A DNA stretch of 64,000 nt from positions 1-64,000 of IMG/VR virus record IMGVR_UViG_3300036823_000324; one strand, 5' to 3'. How positions within the stretch are numbered: the first letter of the stretch is position 1; each line of letters opens with the position of its first letter. Positions 1 to 7,164 of this stretch are shown here, one piece after another. Origin of the DNA: a virus. The notes under the pieces are model-generated. The model saw only the letters and a list, made by a program, of their open reading frames with translations, was not told the origin of the DNA and searched no databases. A program made the position numbers and the translations under genes.

Positions 1-566
1 CCGGCCTGTTTCGCCAGGTAGCGGCAACAGGAGAATGCTTCCTGGTCGATCCCGCTCAGATCTCCTGGGGGGAACCCCCCGGAGGGTTCTTCTCCTTCTT
101 TACCTTTGTTCCCTCTTATAGAGGCCTCATCACCATTCGACGGCGCCTCATCACCATTCGACGGCGTGCCCTCATCGTTCGACGGCGCCGTCGAACCCTG
201 CCTCGGCTCCATGAGCCTCCAGAGGTGGGCGCCCTGGCCGCCCTGGGTGTCTTCCTCGACCGCAAGGACCCCGGCGATCTCGAGGTGCTCGGCGTAGCGA
301 CTGATCGAGGCCTCGGAGAGGCCCGATACCAGTGAGATTTCCTTTCGCTTCCACTGACCCCACTTCGAGTGGAAGCCGTCGTGCTCCTCGGTGCTGAGAA
401 GGAACGAGATTCCCATGTAGAGCGCTATCCCCGACTTGAGCTCGCCTTCGTGCGTGGCGAAGTAGACCTGCATCGCCCGCATCGAGTCGTGGGTGACGTA
501 GCTGAACGGCGCCGGGCGATCGTCGCTGATCTTCTGGCCCCGTCGGCTGCGTTTCATACTGGCCAT
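1..566 (-). CDS. Replication-type winged-helix protein, C-terminus cut by window edge
   Basis: The frame is open from the ATG at 566 to the window edge (about 188 residues visible). A GGAGG ribosome site sits 7 nt upstream; a second in-frame ATG at 557 would give the usual ATGA overlap with the HNH gene. Residues 25-115 form a compact domain with a helix-turn-helix (RKEISLVSGLSEASISRYAE) followed by a wing-like EIAGVLAV segment, as in phage replisome organisers of the gpO/RepA type. A linker of three 7-residue repeats (APSNGDE type) then joins it to a second part that begins at the edge (DQEAFSCCRYLAKQ). Origin binding is inferred from the fold only. The HNH gene directly upstream shares its operon. 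Confidence 0.6.
   Translation of the reverse strand, partial: MASMKRSRRGQKISDDRPAPFSYVTHDSMRAMQVYFATHEGELKSGIALYMGISFLLSTEEHDGFHSKWGQWKRKEISLVSGLSEASISRYAEHLEIAGVLAVEEDTQGGQGAHLWRLMEPRQGSTAPSNDEGTPSNGDEAPSNGDEASIRGNKGKEGEEPSGGFPPGDLSGIDQEAFSCCRYLAKQA
125..187. repeat. Three tandem 21-bp repeats inside the replication-type gene
   Basis: Two identical 21-bp units (125-145, 146-166) are followed by a diverged third (167-187). They keep frame and encode Pro-Ser-Asn-rich heptapeptides in the interdomain linker. Copies in a phage replication gene could also serve as initiator-binding iterons, but nothing here proves that. Confidence 0.8.
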
Positions 567-982
567 GTGGCGACCTCCTCCAGCCTGCGCTGTTCCATCT
601 CGGCCCACTCCGGAGTCGCTTCTTCAGCTGCCATGATTTCGTCGTTGACCCGGATGTAATCGAGCTCGGCGGCGGTGAGCGGACGACTTGGCCGCATCGG
701 GCGCGGCGGGTGGATCTCGTTCCACTCGGGCGCCGGGCAGAGCTGCCAGCCGAGGAAGGCGAGGAGGGTCTTGATCCCCTTGCTTGAGTTGCAGCTGCGG
801 CAGATGCCGGCGTAGTTGGCCCAGTCATCGGGGCCGCCCCAATGTCTCGCGACGATGTGGTCGAGGATCCCGCCACGCCCGCCGCAGTACACGCACGGAT
901 CGGCCTTTAGCGCCGCTTCGTAGTCTTCGGCGAAAAGGCCGCCCTCGGTCCAGTCGTCGAGAACCTCCAACGTACCCGCCAC
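554..982 (-). CDS. HNH endonuclease
   Basis: 142 residues from the GTG at 982, which sits 4 nt after a GAAAGGAGACGGA ribosome site; a GTG further upstream lies inside that site and is unlikely. C30-x2-C33 and C61-x2-C64 form the zinc ribbon, D41-H42 (ILDHIVARHWGG) the catalytic ββα start and N56 (NYAGICRSC) the middle residue of the motif. The C-terminal half is helical and unrecognised. It overlaps the following gene by 13 bp. Free-standing phage HNH proteins of this size act as homing or packaging-associated nucleases; with no terminase next to it, which of these applies cannot be told. Confidence 0.85.
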   Translation of the reverse strand: MAGTLEVLDDWTEGGLFAEDYEAALKADPCVYCGGRGGILDHIVARHWGGPDDWANYAGICRSCNSSKGIKTLLAFLGWQLCPAPEWNEIHPPRPMRPSRPLTAAELDYIRVNDEIMAAEEATPEWAEMEQRRLEEVATWPV

Positions 983-1131
983 TCCGTCTCCTTTCACTCG
1001 CCGCCGCCGCGGGCACCCTATAGGCGCGAGGCGCTATCAACCTCACCGGACGCCGCAAATGCCGTGGCTTTCAGTTCAAAGTTCCGTCCGATGCCATTTC
1101 CGTCCTCCCGGTTTGCAAGCCTTTTTTCGTG
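983..1131. promoter_or_regulatory. Divergent intergenic region, likely two promoters
   Basis: The only divergent junction in the window: leftward HNH and replication-type genes face the four-gene rightward operon. It holds a TATAGG sequence at 1018-1025, a short T-run just before the rightward start, and the ribosome site of the leftward gene. No clear -35/-10 pair can be assigned, so the promoter call rests on gene orientation. Confidence 0.45.
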
Positions 1132-1431
1132 ATGCAATCCACTTATCCCCTCAAGATCACCGGCACCCTCTCCGCCGACCCCGAGGTGATCCCGCATCCT
1201 CACTCCCCGCACGTCACCTACTGTGCGCTCGTCTTCCTGAATACGGGACCCGGCGGGATCGGCCGTTCCGATGGCCTGTTCGTGTGGTGCGCGCCCGAGG
1301 CGGCGAAGAGGCTCGAAGGGGTTCCCAAGGGATCGAAGGTCGTGCTTCACTGTCGTCTGGACGCCGACGGATTCCGGGCGGGCGGCGCCGATGTGGTCGA
1401 GGAATCTCACACGGTCCTCTCCGGCTGCTAA
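1132..1431 (+). CDS. Small OB-fold, SSB-like protein (putative)
   Basis: 99 residues from ATG 1132 (GTG 1129 is an alternative; neither has a clear ribosome site). The pattern PLKITGTLSADPEVI near the N-terminus, a central VTYCALVFLNTG strand, then KRLEGVPKGSKVVLHCRLDA recalls the strand order of single-stranded DNA-binding OB folds, where a 'KGD.V.V.GRL' strand closes the barrel. There is no acidic C-terminal tip. It leads a rightward operon with an HNH protein and two unknown genes. The SSB assignment is structural pattern-matching and tentative. Confidence 0.4.
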   Translation: MQSTYPLKITGTLSADPEVIPHPHSPHVTYCALVFLNTGPGGIGRSDGLFVWCAPEAAKRLEGVPKGSKVVLHCRLDADGFRAGGADVVEESHTVLSGC

Positions 1432-1464
1432 AACTCCCCGCGAAATGCCGCCCCGGGGGAGTCA

Positions 1465-1782
1465 TTGAGCGCGACGGTCGTCAAGGCCGTGGCTCGCCGC
1501 ACCGCGCGGGTGCCGGTGGGCCCGAAACTGACGGCGCAGGGCCTACGGAAATTCCTCTCCCGTGAGTCGAACCCGTGCGGCCCCGGGCTGCTGACGCTCC
1601 GGATCCGCGCGGTGGTCGCCGCCGAAAAGCAGGATGAGCCCAAGCTCCTCGCCGGCGCACTCGAGGACCTGGCCGCCGCCTCCGTCGGCTACGCCTACCG
1701 GCTCAGGTCGGAATCGGGCGTCTGGCCCAAAGAATCGATCTGGAAAGAGGCAGTCGAGGCGCCGGTCCGTGTCGGCCGCTGA
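1465..1782 (+). CDS. Unrecognised small protein
   Basis: 105 residues from a TTG start preceded by GGGGGAG. It is rich in Ala, Val, Leu and Arg, with predicted helices around residues 50-75 (AAEKQDEPKLLAGALEDLAA). No family recognised. Its end overlaps the start of the HNH gene by 14 bp, so the two are probably translationally coupled. Confidence 0.55.
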   Translation: MSATVVKAVARRTARVPVGPKLTAQGLRKFLSRESNPCGPGLLTLRIRAVVAAEKQDEPKLLAGALEDLAAASVGYAYRLRSESGVWPKESIWKEAVEAPVRVGR

Positions 1783-2485
1783 GGCCGAGGTCCTCGACCC
1801 CGGCGTCAACTTCGTCCGCTGGCAGGCGGGCTATTGCCAGCGTTGCCGGCGGGCGCCTGCCCGCGGCCGGCTGATGCTGATCCACGTGAGGCCGATCGCG
1901 GCCTCCCCCCCTCACTCGCCACGGCGGCAGGTCCACCTACGCGCCGAATGCGCCGACCCGGGTGAGTGCAAGGCCTTCCGTGACGCCGAGCAGACCCGTC
2001 GCGAACTCCGCTCGGGCCCGCTCGAGTGGCGGTGCTCGCGCTTCCGGGCGGCCGGGCGGGGGAACTGCCACTGGTGCGGCGAGCCCATCGTCATCGCCGA
2101 CCCCGACGACTACCGGCGCCGGGCCCGCGCCTATCACCGTGGCGACGAGCACGAGGCGGGCGATCGCAACTGCCAGTCCGAGCAGTACGGCAGCTACACG
2201 ACCGACCCACGGAGGCTGATCCAGCTCCGCGGGGACCCATGCTGCGTCGACTGTGGCGACACGGGCGAGCGGTTCGTCGCGAACGAAGGCGGCGAGGGCG
2301 GCTACTGGTACCAGACGGGCGAGTGGGAAGCCGACCACGACGTGCCGCTGTGGGCAGGCGGCGAGCACTCTGTCACGAACATAGTCCGCCGCTGCGTCGA
2401 CTGCCACAAGAAGAAGACGCAGCGCGAGGCCCGTGAACGCGCCGAGCGGCGCCGCGGCCCGTCTCCCCAAGGGGTGCTGGTGTGA
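1769..2485 (+). CDS. HNH endonuclease with extra zinc-binding cysteines
   Basis: 238 residues from the GTG at 1769; a longer frame exists upstream but lies inside the preceding gene. The N-terminal part carries several CxxC knuckles (CQRC near 23, CHWC near 105). The C-terminal third has CVDC, then EADHDVPLWAGGEHSVTNIV, then CVDCHKKKT, which is the HNH signature (acid-H, central N, terminal H) in a zinc-ribbon setting. It ends in an Arg-rich tail. It overlaps the next gene by 4 bp (GTGA). Target and role are unknown. Confidence 0.8.
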   Translation: MSAAEAEVLDPGVNFVRWQAGYCQRCRRAPARGRLMLIHVRPIAASPPHSPRRQVHLRAECADPGECKAFRDAEQTRRELRSGPLEWRCSRFRAAGRGNCHWCGEPIVIADPDDYRRRARAYHRGDEHEAGDRNCQSEQYGSYTTDPRRLIQLRGDPCCVDCGDTGERFVANEGGEGGYWYQTGEWEADHDVPLWAGGEHSVTNIVRRCVDCHKKKTQREARERAERRRGPSPQGVLV

Positions 2486-2739
2486 CCCCCGGGCTCGACG
2501 GCGCCGACGGGCTCGAGGCTGTCCCGCGGGAGTTGCCACCGGCGGTCCTGGCACACCTCCGCCGCGGCTGGCACCTGCTGAGGCGCGCCGAACGCGCCCG
2601 GCTGAACTCCAACGACGAACGCAAGGCGAGGAAGGTCGCGATGCAGCACATCGAGGCCGCGGTGGCGCAGACCGCCGCCGCGGGCCTGTCGCTCGACCTG
2701 CTCCCCGCCTGGGTCACCGACAAGCACGGACCCGTCTGA
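2482..2739 (+). CDS. Unrecognised small helical protein
   Basis: 85 residues, GTG start overlapping the HNH stop. Mostly helical with an Arg-rich stretch (RRGWHLLRRAERARL) and an Ala-rich middle. It is the last gene of the rightward operon; the next gene is convergent. The 157-bp convergent gap (2740-2896) holds short GC palindromes but no T-tracted terminator that I can see. Confidence 0.5.
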   Translation: MTPGLDGADGLEAVPRELPPAVLAHLRRGWHLLRRAERARLNSNDERKARKVAMQHIEAAVAQTAAAGLSLDLLPAWVTDKHGPV

Positions 2740-2896
2740 AAGCCGGCCACGCCGGCGGGAATCAGTCCCTCACCCCCCGGCATCATTGGCCGAGATCCCC
2801 GGGACAGGACTCCCAAGACTTACGGCCTCATCCTGTCGGCCAGGTGGTGCTATAGGACCTACGCATACCGGCGTGACCAGCGGCGGGAGCCTACTA

Positions 2897-3556
2897 CTAC
2901 CGGGCGTCGACGCGCAGGATCTCGGCCTTCAGCGGCTGCCCGTCGAATTCGAGATCGGCGAGCACCCGCGCCGCGGCCTCCCCGGCGCTGCTCGCGTCCA
3001 CGTGCCGGGCCAGCGCGACGATCACGTCGAAGCGACGGAGCACCCCGTCCCAGCCCATCTTGGTCGAGATTTCCTCGTGGACCTGCAGGGTGGGTGCCGA
3101 CAGCCCCTTCAGCCAGTCGCCGTAGGTGCCGACCGAGACGCCCAGCTCGGAGGCCATCTGTCGTTTCGTCCAGCGCCGCGCCGACCGCTCGCCCTCGAGC
3201 CGCTCGCCGAGGTCGGCGCGGCGGCGCGGCGCGATCGCCGGATCCTGGATGTGGCGGATCCGCGTCCCCTCCGGCCAGATGTCGAGGTGGGTCGGGCGCA
3301 CACAGCCGCGCGGCCCGCCGGCGCACATGTGGCCGACCTCCATCTCGGGCGGCACGTCGCCGAAGGCGGCCTCGAAGAAGGCCAGGAAGGGACCGAAGCC
3401 GGTCGACGCCCGCTCTTCGGCGATCCAGCAGCCGGTCTCCTCCTCTTCGCGGTAGCCGTAGCGGCCGCGGATGGCCGCGGCCGCCTCCTCGGCTGTGCAG
3501 GTGAGGCCTAGGTGGCGCGCGTCGCGGTGCTGCGGGCTCTCGGGCGTCGAGCTCGT
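2897..3556 (-). CDS. HNH nuclease-HTH fusion with apparent ACG start
   Basis: The coding frame runs through 219 codons but has no ATG, GTG or TTG before GTG 3355, although the upstream part is clearly coding. At 3556 an ACG follows AGGGAGG by 5 nt and opens a sequence (SSTPESPQ) like the start of the gene before it (MSSTSPKK). Domains: TGCW near 50, then VGHMCAGGPRGCVRPTHL, the zinc HNH motif of 'CW...C...CVNPDHL' phage nucleases; after residue 125 a helix-turn-helix (TKRQMASELGVSVGTYGDWL). See the finding on the ATGA-to-ACGA junction. Translating only from 3355 would delete half the nuclease domain. Confidence 0.65.
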   Translation of the reverse strand, partial: TSSTPESPQHRDARHLGLTCTAEEAAAAIRGRYGYREEEETGCWIAEERASTGFGPFLAFFEAAFGDVPPEMEVGHMCAGGPRGCVRPTHLDIWPEGTRIRHIQDPAIAPRRRADLGERLEGERSARRWTKRQMASELGVSVGTYGDWLKGLSAPTLQVHEEISTKMGWDGVLRRFDVIVALARHVDASSAGEAAARVLADLEFDGQPLKAEILRVDAR

Positions 3557-4113
3557 CGCAGCCTCCCTCGCTGGCGCTCCTGGGCCCGCATCGCGTCGAG
3601 GCGGATGTCGGGCCCGAGGGCGGCGTGGCTCTCGTCGTGCCAGTGGCCGAGACCGGTCGCGGCGATGATCCGTAGCAAGGTTCCATACGGGGGCGCCACC
3701 CTGCCGCTCTCCCAGAGCTGCCAGGAGCGGCCGTTCTCCGCGTAGCCGACCCGCTCGGAGGCCTCGGCACAGGTGAGCCCGTGCACGCGCCTGAAATGCG
3801 TCAGCGCCGCCGGCACGTAGAGACGGTCTTCGGGGTCCGACTGCGGCGCCCGTTTCCTCGTCCGGCCGTCGAGGAGGAGGTGCCGGCGCTCGTCGCGCGT
3901 CAGCTCGCGGCCGAGCTGCTCCTCACGGTCACTGATCAGCCGCTCCCGGGTCTCTCTCCGTTCCCGGCTCCCGGCCTTGCGGCGCTTCTTCAAGCCCTGG
4001 TTCAGCATCACCCGCTGCAGGTCGTCCGGGATCTCCGCCCAGATCGCCGAGGCCTGCGCGATCAGGGTCTGTTCCTCCGGGGTCCGCTCTTTCTTCGGGC
4101 TCGTCGAACTCAT
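3508..4113 (-). CDS. HTH DNA-binding protein, XRE-like
   Basis: 201 residues as read. Residues 100-150 (LTHFRRVHGLTCAEASERVG, then WQLWESGRVAPPYGTLLRII) form a classic XRE/Cro-type five-helix HTH; the N-terminus is charged and helical. The last 15 residues are an Arg/Ala run that looks like out-of-frame sequence. A single base change at 3555 would end the gene at 3553 and give the following gene an ATG. The first 185 bp overlap the end of the preceding gene, unusual for this genome, and no ribosome site precedes ATG 4113. Probably a regulator; function is inferred from the fold. Confidence 0.65.
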   Translation of the reverse strand: MSSTSPKKERTPEEQTLIAQASAIWAEIPDDLQRVMLNQGLKKRRKAGSRERRETRERLISDREEQLGRELTRDERRHLLLDGRTRKRAPQSDPEDRLYVPAALTHFRRVHGLTCAEASERVGYAENGRSWQLWESGRVAPPYGTLLRIIAATGLGHWHDESHAALGPDIRLDAMRAQERQRGRLRRARRPRARSTATRAT

Positions 4114-4936
4114 CGTCGACCGGGATCTCGGTCGAGGCCGAGTCTACGGGCTCCTCGGTCGCCTCCCCGTCGACGACCACGGCGGCGTGCAGCGCGGCGG
4201 CACCGGCGAGCACGTCCGCGGCCTTCTCGGCCGGCAGCTCCATCAGTTTACGCAGGAGGTCGACCTTGTCGGGCTCGGTGGGGACTGCCTCGCCGCTGCG
4301 GGGGTCGAAGCTGCCGTGCAGCTCGACGCTGAAGTTGCGGTTGGTCTGGTCGACCTTCTGCTCGATCCGGTCCGGCGCCGCCTCGTAGCCTTCGAGGCCG
4401 AGCTTCGATTTCATGTCGAGGGAGGTGTTGGCGGCGTTCATCAGCTGGTCCTGCGCCTGCAGCGTCGTCGGCTGCACCATCCCCATCTCGGCGTCCTGGG
4501 AGAGCGCCCGGGCGAGGTTCATTTCGGCGGCCCGCACGCCGGCTTCGGCGACGTCGAGCTCGAACGGGATCGCCTTCGGCGCGGGGAAACGGCGCCCGAT
4601 CTGGTCCTCGAGGTCCTCGGAGAGGCCGAATCCCGCCATCGCCTCGGGCATGAACTTCTTGCGGTATTCGTCGATCAGGGCGGGAGTCAGCTGCAGTTTC
4701 TCGTGGGCCGTGAAGAGCTCGTGCCTGGTCTCGATCTCGTCGCCGTCGTCGTTGATCTCGGGGGCGCCCTCGAGCGGGTATACCTCCTCGAGCCACAACG
4801 AGATCCAGCTCGCCGACTTGCCGCGCCGCAGCAGCGCCTCGATCTTGTCCCGGTCGGGGTGGTGGCCGATCTTCGAGCGCTCGCGTGCCTCGTCGACCTC
4901 GGACTCCGGCTGATCTCGGACGACGACGTCGGTCAC
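3929..4936 (-). CDS. Possible small-terminase-like or structural-regulatory protein
   Basis: 335 residues from a GTG with no visible ribosome site. An N-terminal helix-turn-helix-like segment (HPDRDKIEALLRRGKSASWI, then LEEVYP) resembles the DNA-binding part of phage small terminases; residues 75-255 are helical, coiled-coil-like and charged. The last 60 residues, overlapping the next gene, are Pro/Gly/Glu-rich and may be read-through rather than functional sequence. Without the large terminase in view the identification is weak. The gene follows a perfect 11-bp inverted repeat. Confidence 0.4.
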   Translation of the reverse strand: MTDVVVRDQPESEVDEARERSKIGHHPDRDKIEALLRRGKSASWISLWLEEVYPLEGAPEINDDGDEIETRHELFTAHEKLQLTPALIDEYRKKFMPEAMAGFGLSEDLEDQIGRRFPAPKAIPFELDVAEAGVRAAEMNLARALSQDAEMGMVQPTTLQAQDQLMNAANTSLDMKSKLGLEGYEAAPDRIEQKVDQTNRNFSVELHGSFDPRSGEAVPTEPDKVDLLRKLMELPAEKAADVLAGAAALHAAVVVDGEATEEPVDSASTEIPVDDEFDEPEERADPGGTDPDRAGLGDLGGDPGRPAAGDAEPGLEEAPQGREPGTERDPGAADQ

Positions 4937-4950
4937 GAGAGAGAAGGATA

Positions 4951-4979
4951 ACTCCGGCGCCGCGGCATGGCGCCGGAGT
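4951..4979. repeat. Perfect 11-bp inverted repeat, terminator or RNA hairpin
   Basis: ACTCCGGCGCC and its exact complement flank a 7-nt loop (4962-4968). It lies between the Gp37/Gp68-family gene and the start of the next leftward gene, in the place of a ribosome site. The T-run after it on the minus strand is weak (TTATCCTT), so it may be a terminator or a translational control hairpin. Confidence 0.6.
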
Positions 4980-5045
4980 CAGTCCCATTCGCGGCCTGCG
5001 AAAGGAGTTAAGCCAGCCGCGGCAGGAATCCTATCGTGCGGGGAC

Positions 5046-6032
5046 TCAGGTCGCCGCCGCGCGGACCTCGGGCATATCGCGGATCCGGAGGTCTTCCGGC
5101 AGATCGTCGAGATCGGTGCCCGGGCGGGCGCCCCCGAGCTGCTTCATGAAGAAGAGGGTCCCGCTGCCGTCGTCGTCGGGGATCAGGTCGTTGTCCATGT
5201 AGCCGCCCATCAGCGGGATCGGGAACGTCCCCATGCAGGCGTCGCGGAGGTCCCGGGCCCAGGCGAGGTCCATCGGCCGGTGGTCGGGCCCGGACTCGCC
5301 GCCGCAGATCAGCCAGTCGATGCCCCTGAGGTCGATGTCGGGAGCCAGGCAACGACAGCCGGCGGCGTGCTGGCCTGCCCCTTCCCATGACGGTACGCCG
5401 CAGTCGCAATCACGGTCGCCGACCAGCGGCCCCAGCAGCGGCTCGGCGCTGATGAATCGGACCTGCGCCGGCGTGGCCCGGAGGATGTCGGCGCGGTCGA
5501 CGTGCCTGCGGCTCTCGATCGAGGTGCCGAGCCAGATGTTCTTCGCCCAGATCTCGCTGCTGTCCACGGCCGCCATGCTGATCTGGCGCGCGAGGCGATC
5601 GTCGTCGTCGATTTCTCGCACCTCGTCGCCGACGTCGAGCCAGAACGCGATGTCCCCGAGGAGGTCGCGCATCCGCTCCGGCCGCTTGGTGAGGATCTGG
5701 AAAGTGTGTTGTCTCGCGGTCGCCATGACGGCGAACATCCTCACGATGTATTCGTTCGGGATCTGCTCGTGGAACACGTCGCTCATGCTGTTCACGAACA
5801 CCAGCCGGGGTACGTCGAAGGGCTTACGGCCGCTGAGCGGCTCGAGCAGCTTCTTCGGTTTCAGGATCACGTTCTCGGCCGCATTGCCCGCCGTCCACGG
5901 TTTCACCGTGTGGCCGAATCGGAGGCTCGTCGTCTCCGCGTAGCAGTGTTTACAACCGTCGCTGACGTGCGAGCAGCCGTGCGTCGGATTCCAGCTGACG
6001 TCGGTCCACTCGATCTTCGTCTCCTGCGCCAT
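5046..6032 (-). CDS. Phage Gp37/Gp68 family protein (DUF5131)
   Basis: 328 residues, the usual family length. The N-terminus has the family hallmark IEWTDVSWNPTHGCSHVSDG with C20, C27 and C30 (GCKHCYAE), a three-cysteine motif resembling a radical-SAM-type Fe-S site, followed by the conserved FVNSMSDVFHEQIP and FQILTKRPERM segments and the ISAEPLLGP and WLICGGESGP motifs. The family is common in phages and mobile elements; its reaction is not established. It overlaps the upstream gene at TGATG and is followed by an inverted repeat. Confidence 0.92.
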   Translation of the reverse strand: MAQETKIEWTDVSWNPTHGCSHVSDGCKHCYAETTSLRFGHTVKPWTAGNAAENVILKPKKLLEPLSGRKPFDVPRLVFVNSMSDVFHEQIPNEYIVRMFAVMATARQHTFQILTKRPERMRDLLGDIAFWLDVGDEVREIDDDDRLARQISMAAVDSSEIWAKNIWLGTSIESRRHVDRADILRATPAQVRFISAEPLLGPLVGDRDCDCGVPSWEGAGQHAAGCRCLAPDIDLRGIDWLICGGESGPDHRPMDLAWARDLRDACMGTFPIPLMGGYMDNDLIPDDDGSGTLFFMKQLGGARPGTDLDDLPEDLRIRDMPEVRAAAT

Positions 6033-6238
6033 CAGAGGTCCTCTACCTCGTCGGGTCCTTCCAGCGCGAGCAGGTCAAACGGGATGGTTCCCGCGGGAGC
6101 AGTGAACCGGAGTATCTGTCGCTCCTCCGAAGCCTGCACCACCTCGTCGACTGTTGCGCGTCGCAGCCGATCGCCCCTCTTGAGCGGAGGCGCGCCGTTC
6201 AAGATCACGTCAGCGAGCCAGTGCCATTCTTCGATCAT
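6032..6238 (-). CDS. Unrecognised 68-residue protein
   Basis: Starts at ATG 6238 in a 4-bp ATGA overlap and ends in TGATG with the Gp37/Gp68 gene, so it sits inside a tightly coupled operon. Mixed α/β (EWHWLADVILNG, then LRFTAPAGTIPFDLLALEG) with an acidic C-terminus. No family recognised. Confidence 0.65.
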   Translation of the reverse strand: MIEEWHWLADVILNGAPPLKRGDRLRRATVDEVVQASEERQILRFTAPAGTIPFDLLALEGPDEVEDL

Positions 6239-6657
6239 CGTGCGTCCTCTTTCGCGTCGTGCGGCGGTTGCTGTCCGTCGGGCGCCGGGATCCGCGTGAA
6301 CACCCAGGCCGCCAGCGCCCCGCTGCGGAAGCTCTGGCTGACGGGGTCGTGGCCGGCCTTGTGGACGCGGTAGCGGCCCTGCTCGATCGTGAGCGGTGGG
6401 CCCTCGGCCATCAGCGCGGCGGCGAGCTCGCACTCGAGCAGTTGCTGGTCGATCCGCTCGCGGAGGGGGTGCTGCATGTTCCACGCGTCGTAGCCGATGG
6501 TGACGATGTGCTCCGTCTCCTGGTCGCTGAGGACCTTCGTCGCCGCGGTCGCGTCAGGGCAGTCCTTTGATTCGCAGACGATCGCGCCGTCGCTGTCACG
6601 GAAGAGCGTCTCCCCGCAACCCATCGGACAGAACCCCGCTATCCCCACTTCTTCCAT
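6235..6657 (-). CDS. Zinc-binding actinophage protein, DUF6085-like
   Basis: 140 residues. The N-terminus GFCPMGCGETLF followed by CESKDCPD forms a Cys4 zinc site; the rest contains an H-T-[IV] segment (EHIVTIGYDAWNMQHPLRER) and a strand-rich C-terminus. This matches my memory of small DUF6085 proteins of actinobacteriophages. Ribosome site AAAGGAGA precedes ATG 6657. It overlaps the gene before it by 62 bp. Confidence 0.6.
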   Translation of the reverse strand: MEEVGIAGFCPMGCGETLFRDSDGAIVCESKDCPDATAATKVLSDQETEHIVTIGYDAWNMQHPLRERIDQQLLECELAAALMAEGPPLTIEQGRYRVHKAGHDPVSQSFRSGALAAWVFTRIPAPDGQQPPHDAKEDAR

Positions 6658-6835
6658 CGGTGTCTCCTTTCAACTGCAGCTCCTCGGGATCGAGGAAGTT
6701 CGAAAGCTGGATCAGCTCGTCAAGCAGGTCGTGCGCCTCGTGGATCGCGTCCTCGAGGCGGCGGCGTTTCACGTGGCGCGCGACCGCGAGCGCCCCCTTG
6801 TGCGCTTCGTCGAAGTGGCGGTCGAGGTCAGCCAC
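6596..6835 (-). CDS. Unrecognised helical protein
   Basis: 79 residues from GTG 6835. Residues 1-50 are a charged helical hairpin (RRRLEDAIHEAHDLLDELIQ). The last 20 codons overlap the ribosome site and start of the DUF6085-like gene. No family recognised. Confidence 0.6.
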   Translation of the reverse strand: MADLDRHFDEAHKGALAVARHVKRRRLEDAIHEAHDLLDELIQLSNFLDPEELQLKGDTDGRSGDSGVLSDGLRGDALP

Positions 6836-6923
6836 GGTTGTCGACGTGACCGTGCAGGGGGCAATCCCACCAGGCGAGGAAGCATCGGGCCACCAGGCCG
6901 GGGCATCTGCATGGCTTCGACAT
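6828..6923 (-). CDS. 31-residue Cys-rich micro-protein
   Basis: ATG 6923 to TGA 6828, ending across the GTG start of the next gene (8-bp overlap). It has four cysteines in a short space (CRCPGLVARC then WWDC) and two His, a plausible zinc knuckle. A 5-codon leader frame (6923-6940, MNSGR) ends in TGATG at its start. Too short for most gene finders; the case rests on the overlap geometry and cysteine spacing. Confidence 0.4.
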   Translation of the reverse strand: MSKPCRCPGLVARCFLAWWDCPLHGHVDNRG

Positions 6924-7031
6924 CACCGGCCCGAGTTCATAGGGGTTGATCAGCCCGGGCGGGAGATCGCCTTCGACGGTCGGGGGTCCTGGGGCCACTC
7001 CCATACCCTACACCCCTCTAGAACCACTAAA

Positions 7032-7049
7032 GGCCTCCCTGGGGAGGCC
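7032..7049 (-). terminator. Terminator-like hairpin
   Basis: GGCCTCCC and GGGAGGCC pair over a 2-nt centre; on the minus strand the stem is followed by TTTAGT. It lies 180 nt downstream of the gene ending at 7229. The U-tract is short, so this is a moderate call. Confidence 0.5.
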
Positions 7050-7148
7050 CGCCGTGGGTCACGGGATCGCTCCCGTCTAGATCTCGTCTTGCCCACCAAC
7101 GCCCCCGCAGGTTGTCGACACGAAGCGCCCCCGCAGACCACGCTGAGA

Positions 7149-7164
7149 ACTCGTCTAGACGAGT
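7149..7164. promoter_or_regulatory. 16-bp perfect palindrome, operator candidate
   Basis: ACTCGTCTAGACGAGT reads the same on both strands. A related half-site (CGTCTAGA) occurs near 7071-7078. It sits in the gene-free stretch upstream of the leftward operon, as expected for a dimeric repressor site. Confidence 0.45.

Noticed and set aside
125-187. CRISPR-like direct repeats
   Set aside because: Repeats are contiguous, in frame, and have no spacers. No CRISPR array was seen anywhere in the window.
172-876. 234-residue minus frame over the replication-type and HNH genes
   Set aside because: Arg/Ser/Gly-rich shadow; the two overlapping genes have clear domains in the other frames.
1018-1025. 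TATAGG near the divergent promoter as another copy of the element
   Set aside because: No GAAGTCG at the required distance on either strand.
2897-4113. Programmed -1 frameshift joining the HTH and HNH-HTH genes
   Set aside because: The frame relation is -1, but no slippery heptamer occurs in the overlap, and a good ribosome site plus a one-base-off ATGA offers a simpler explanation.
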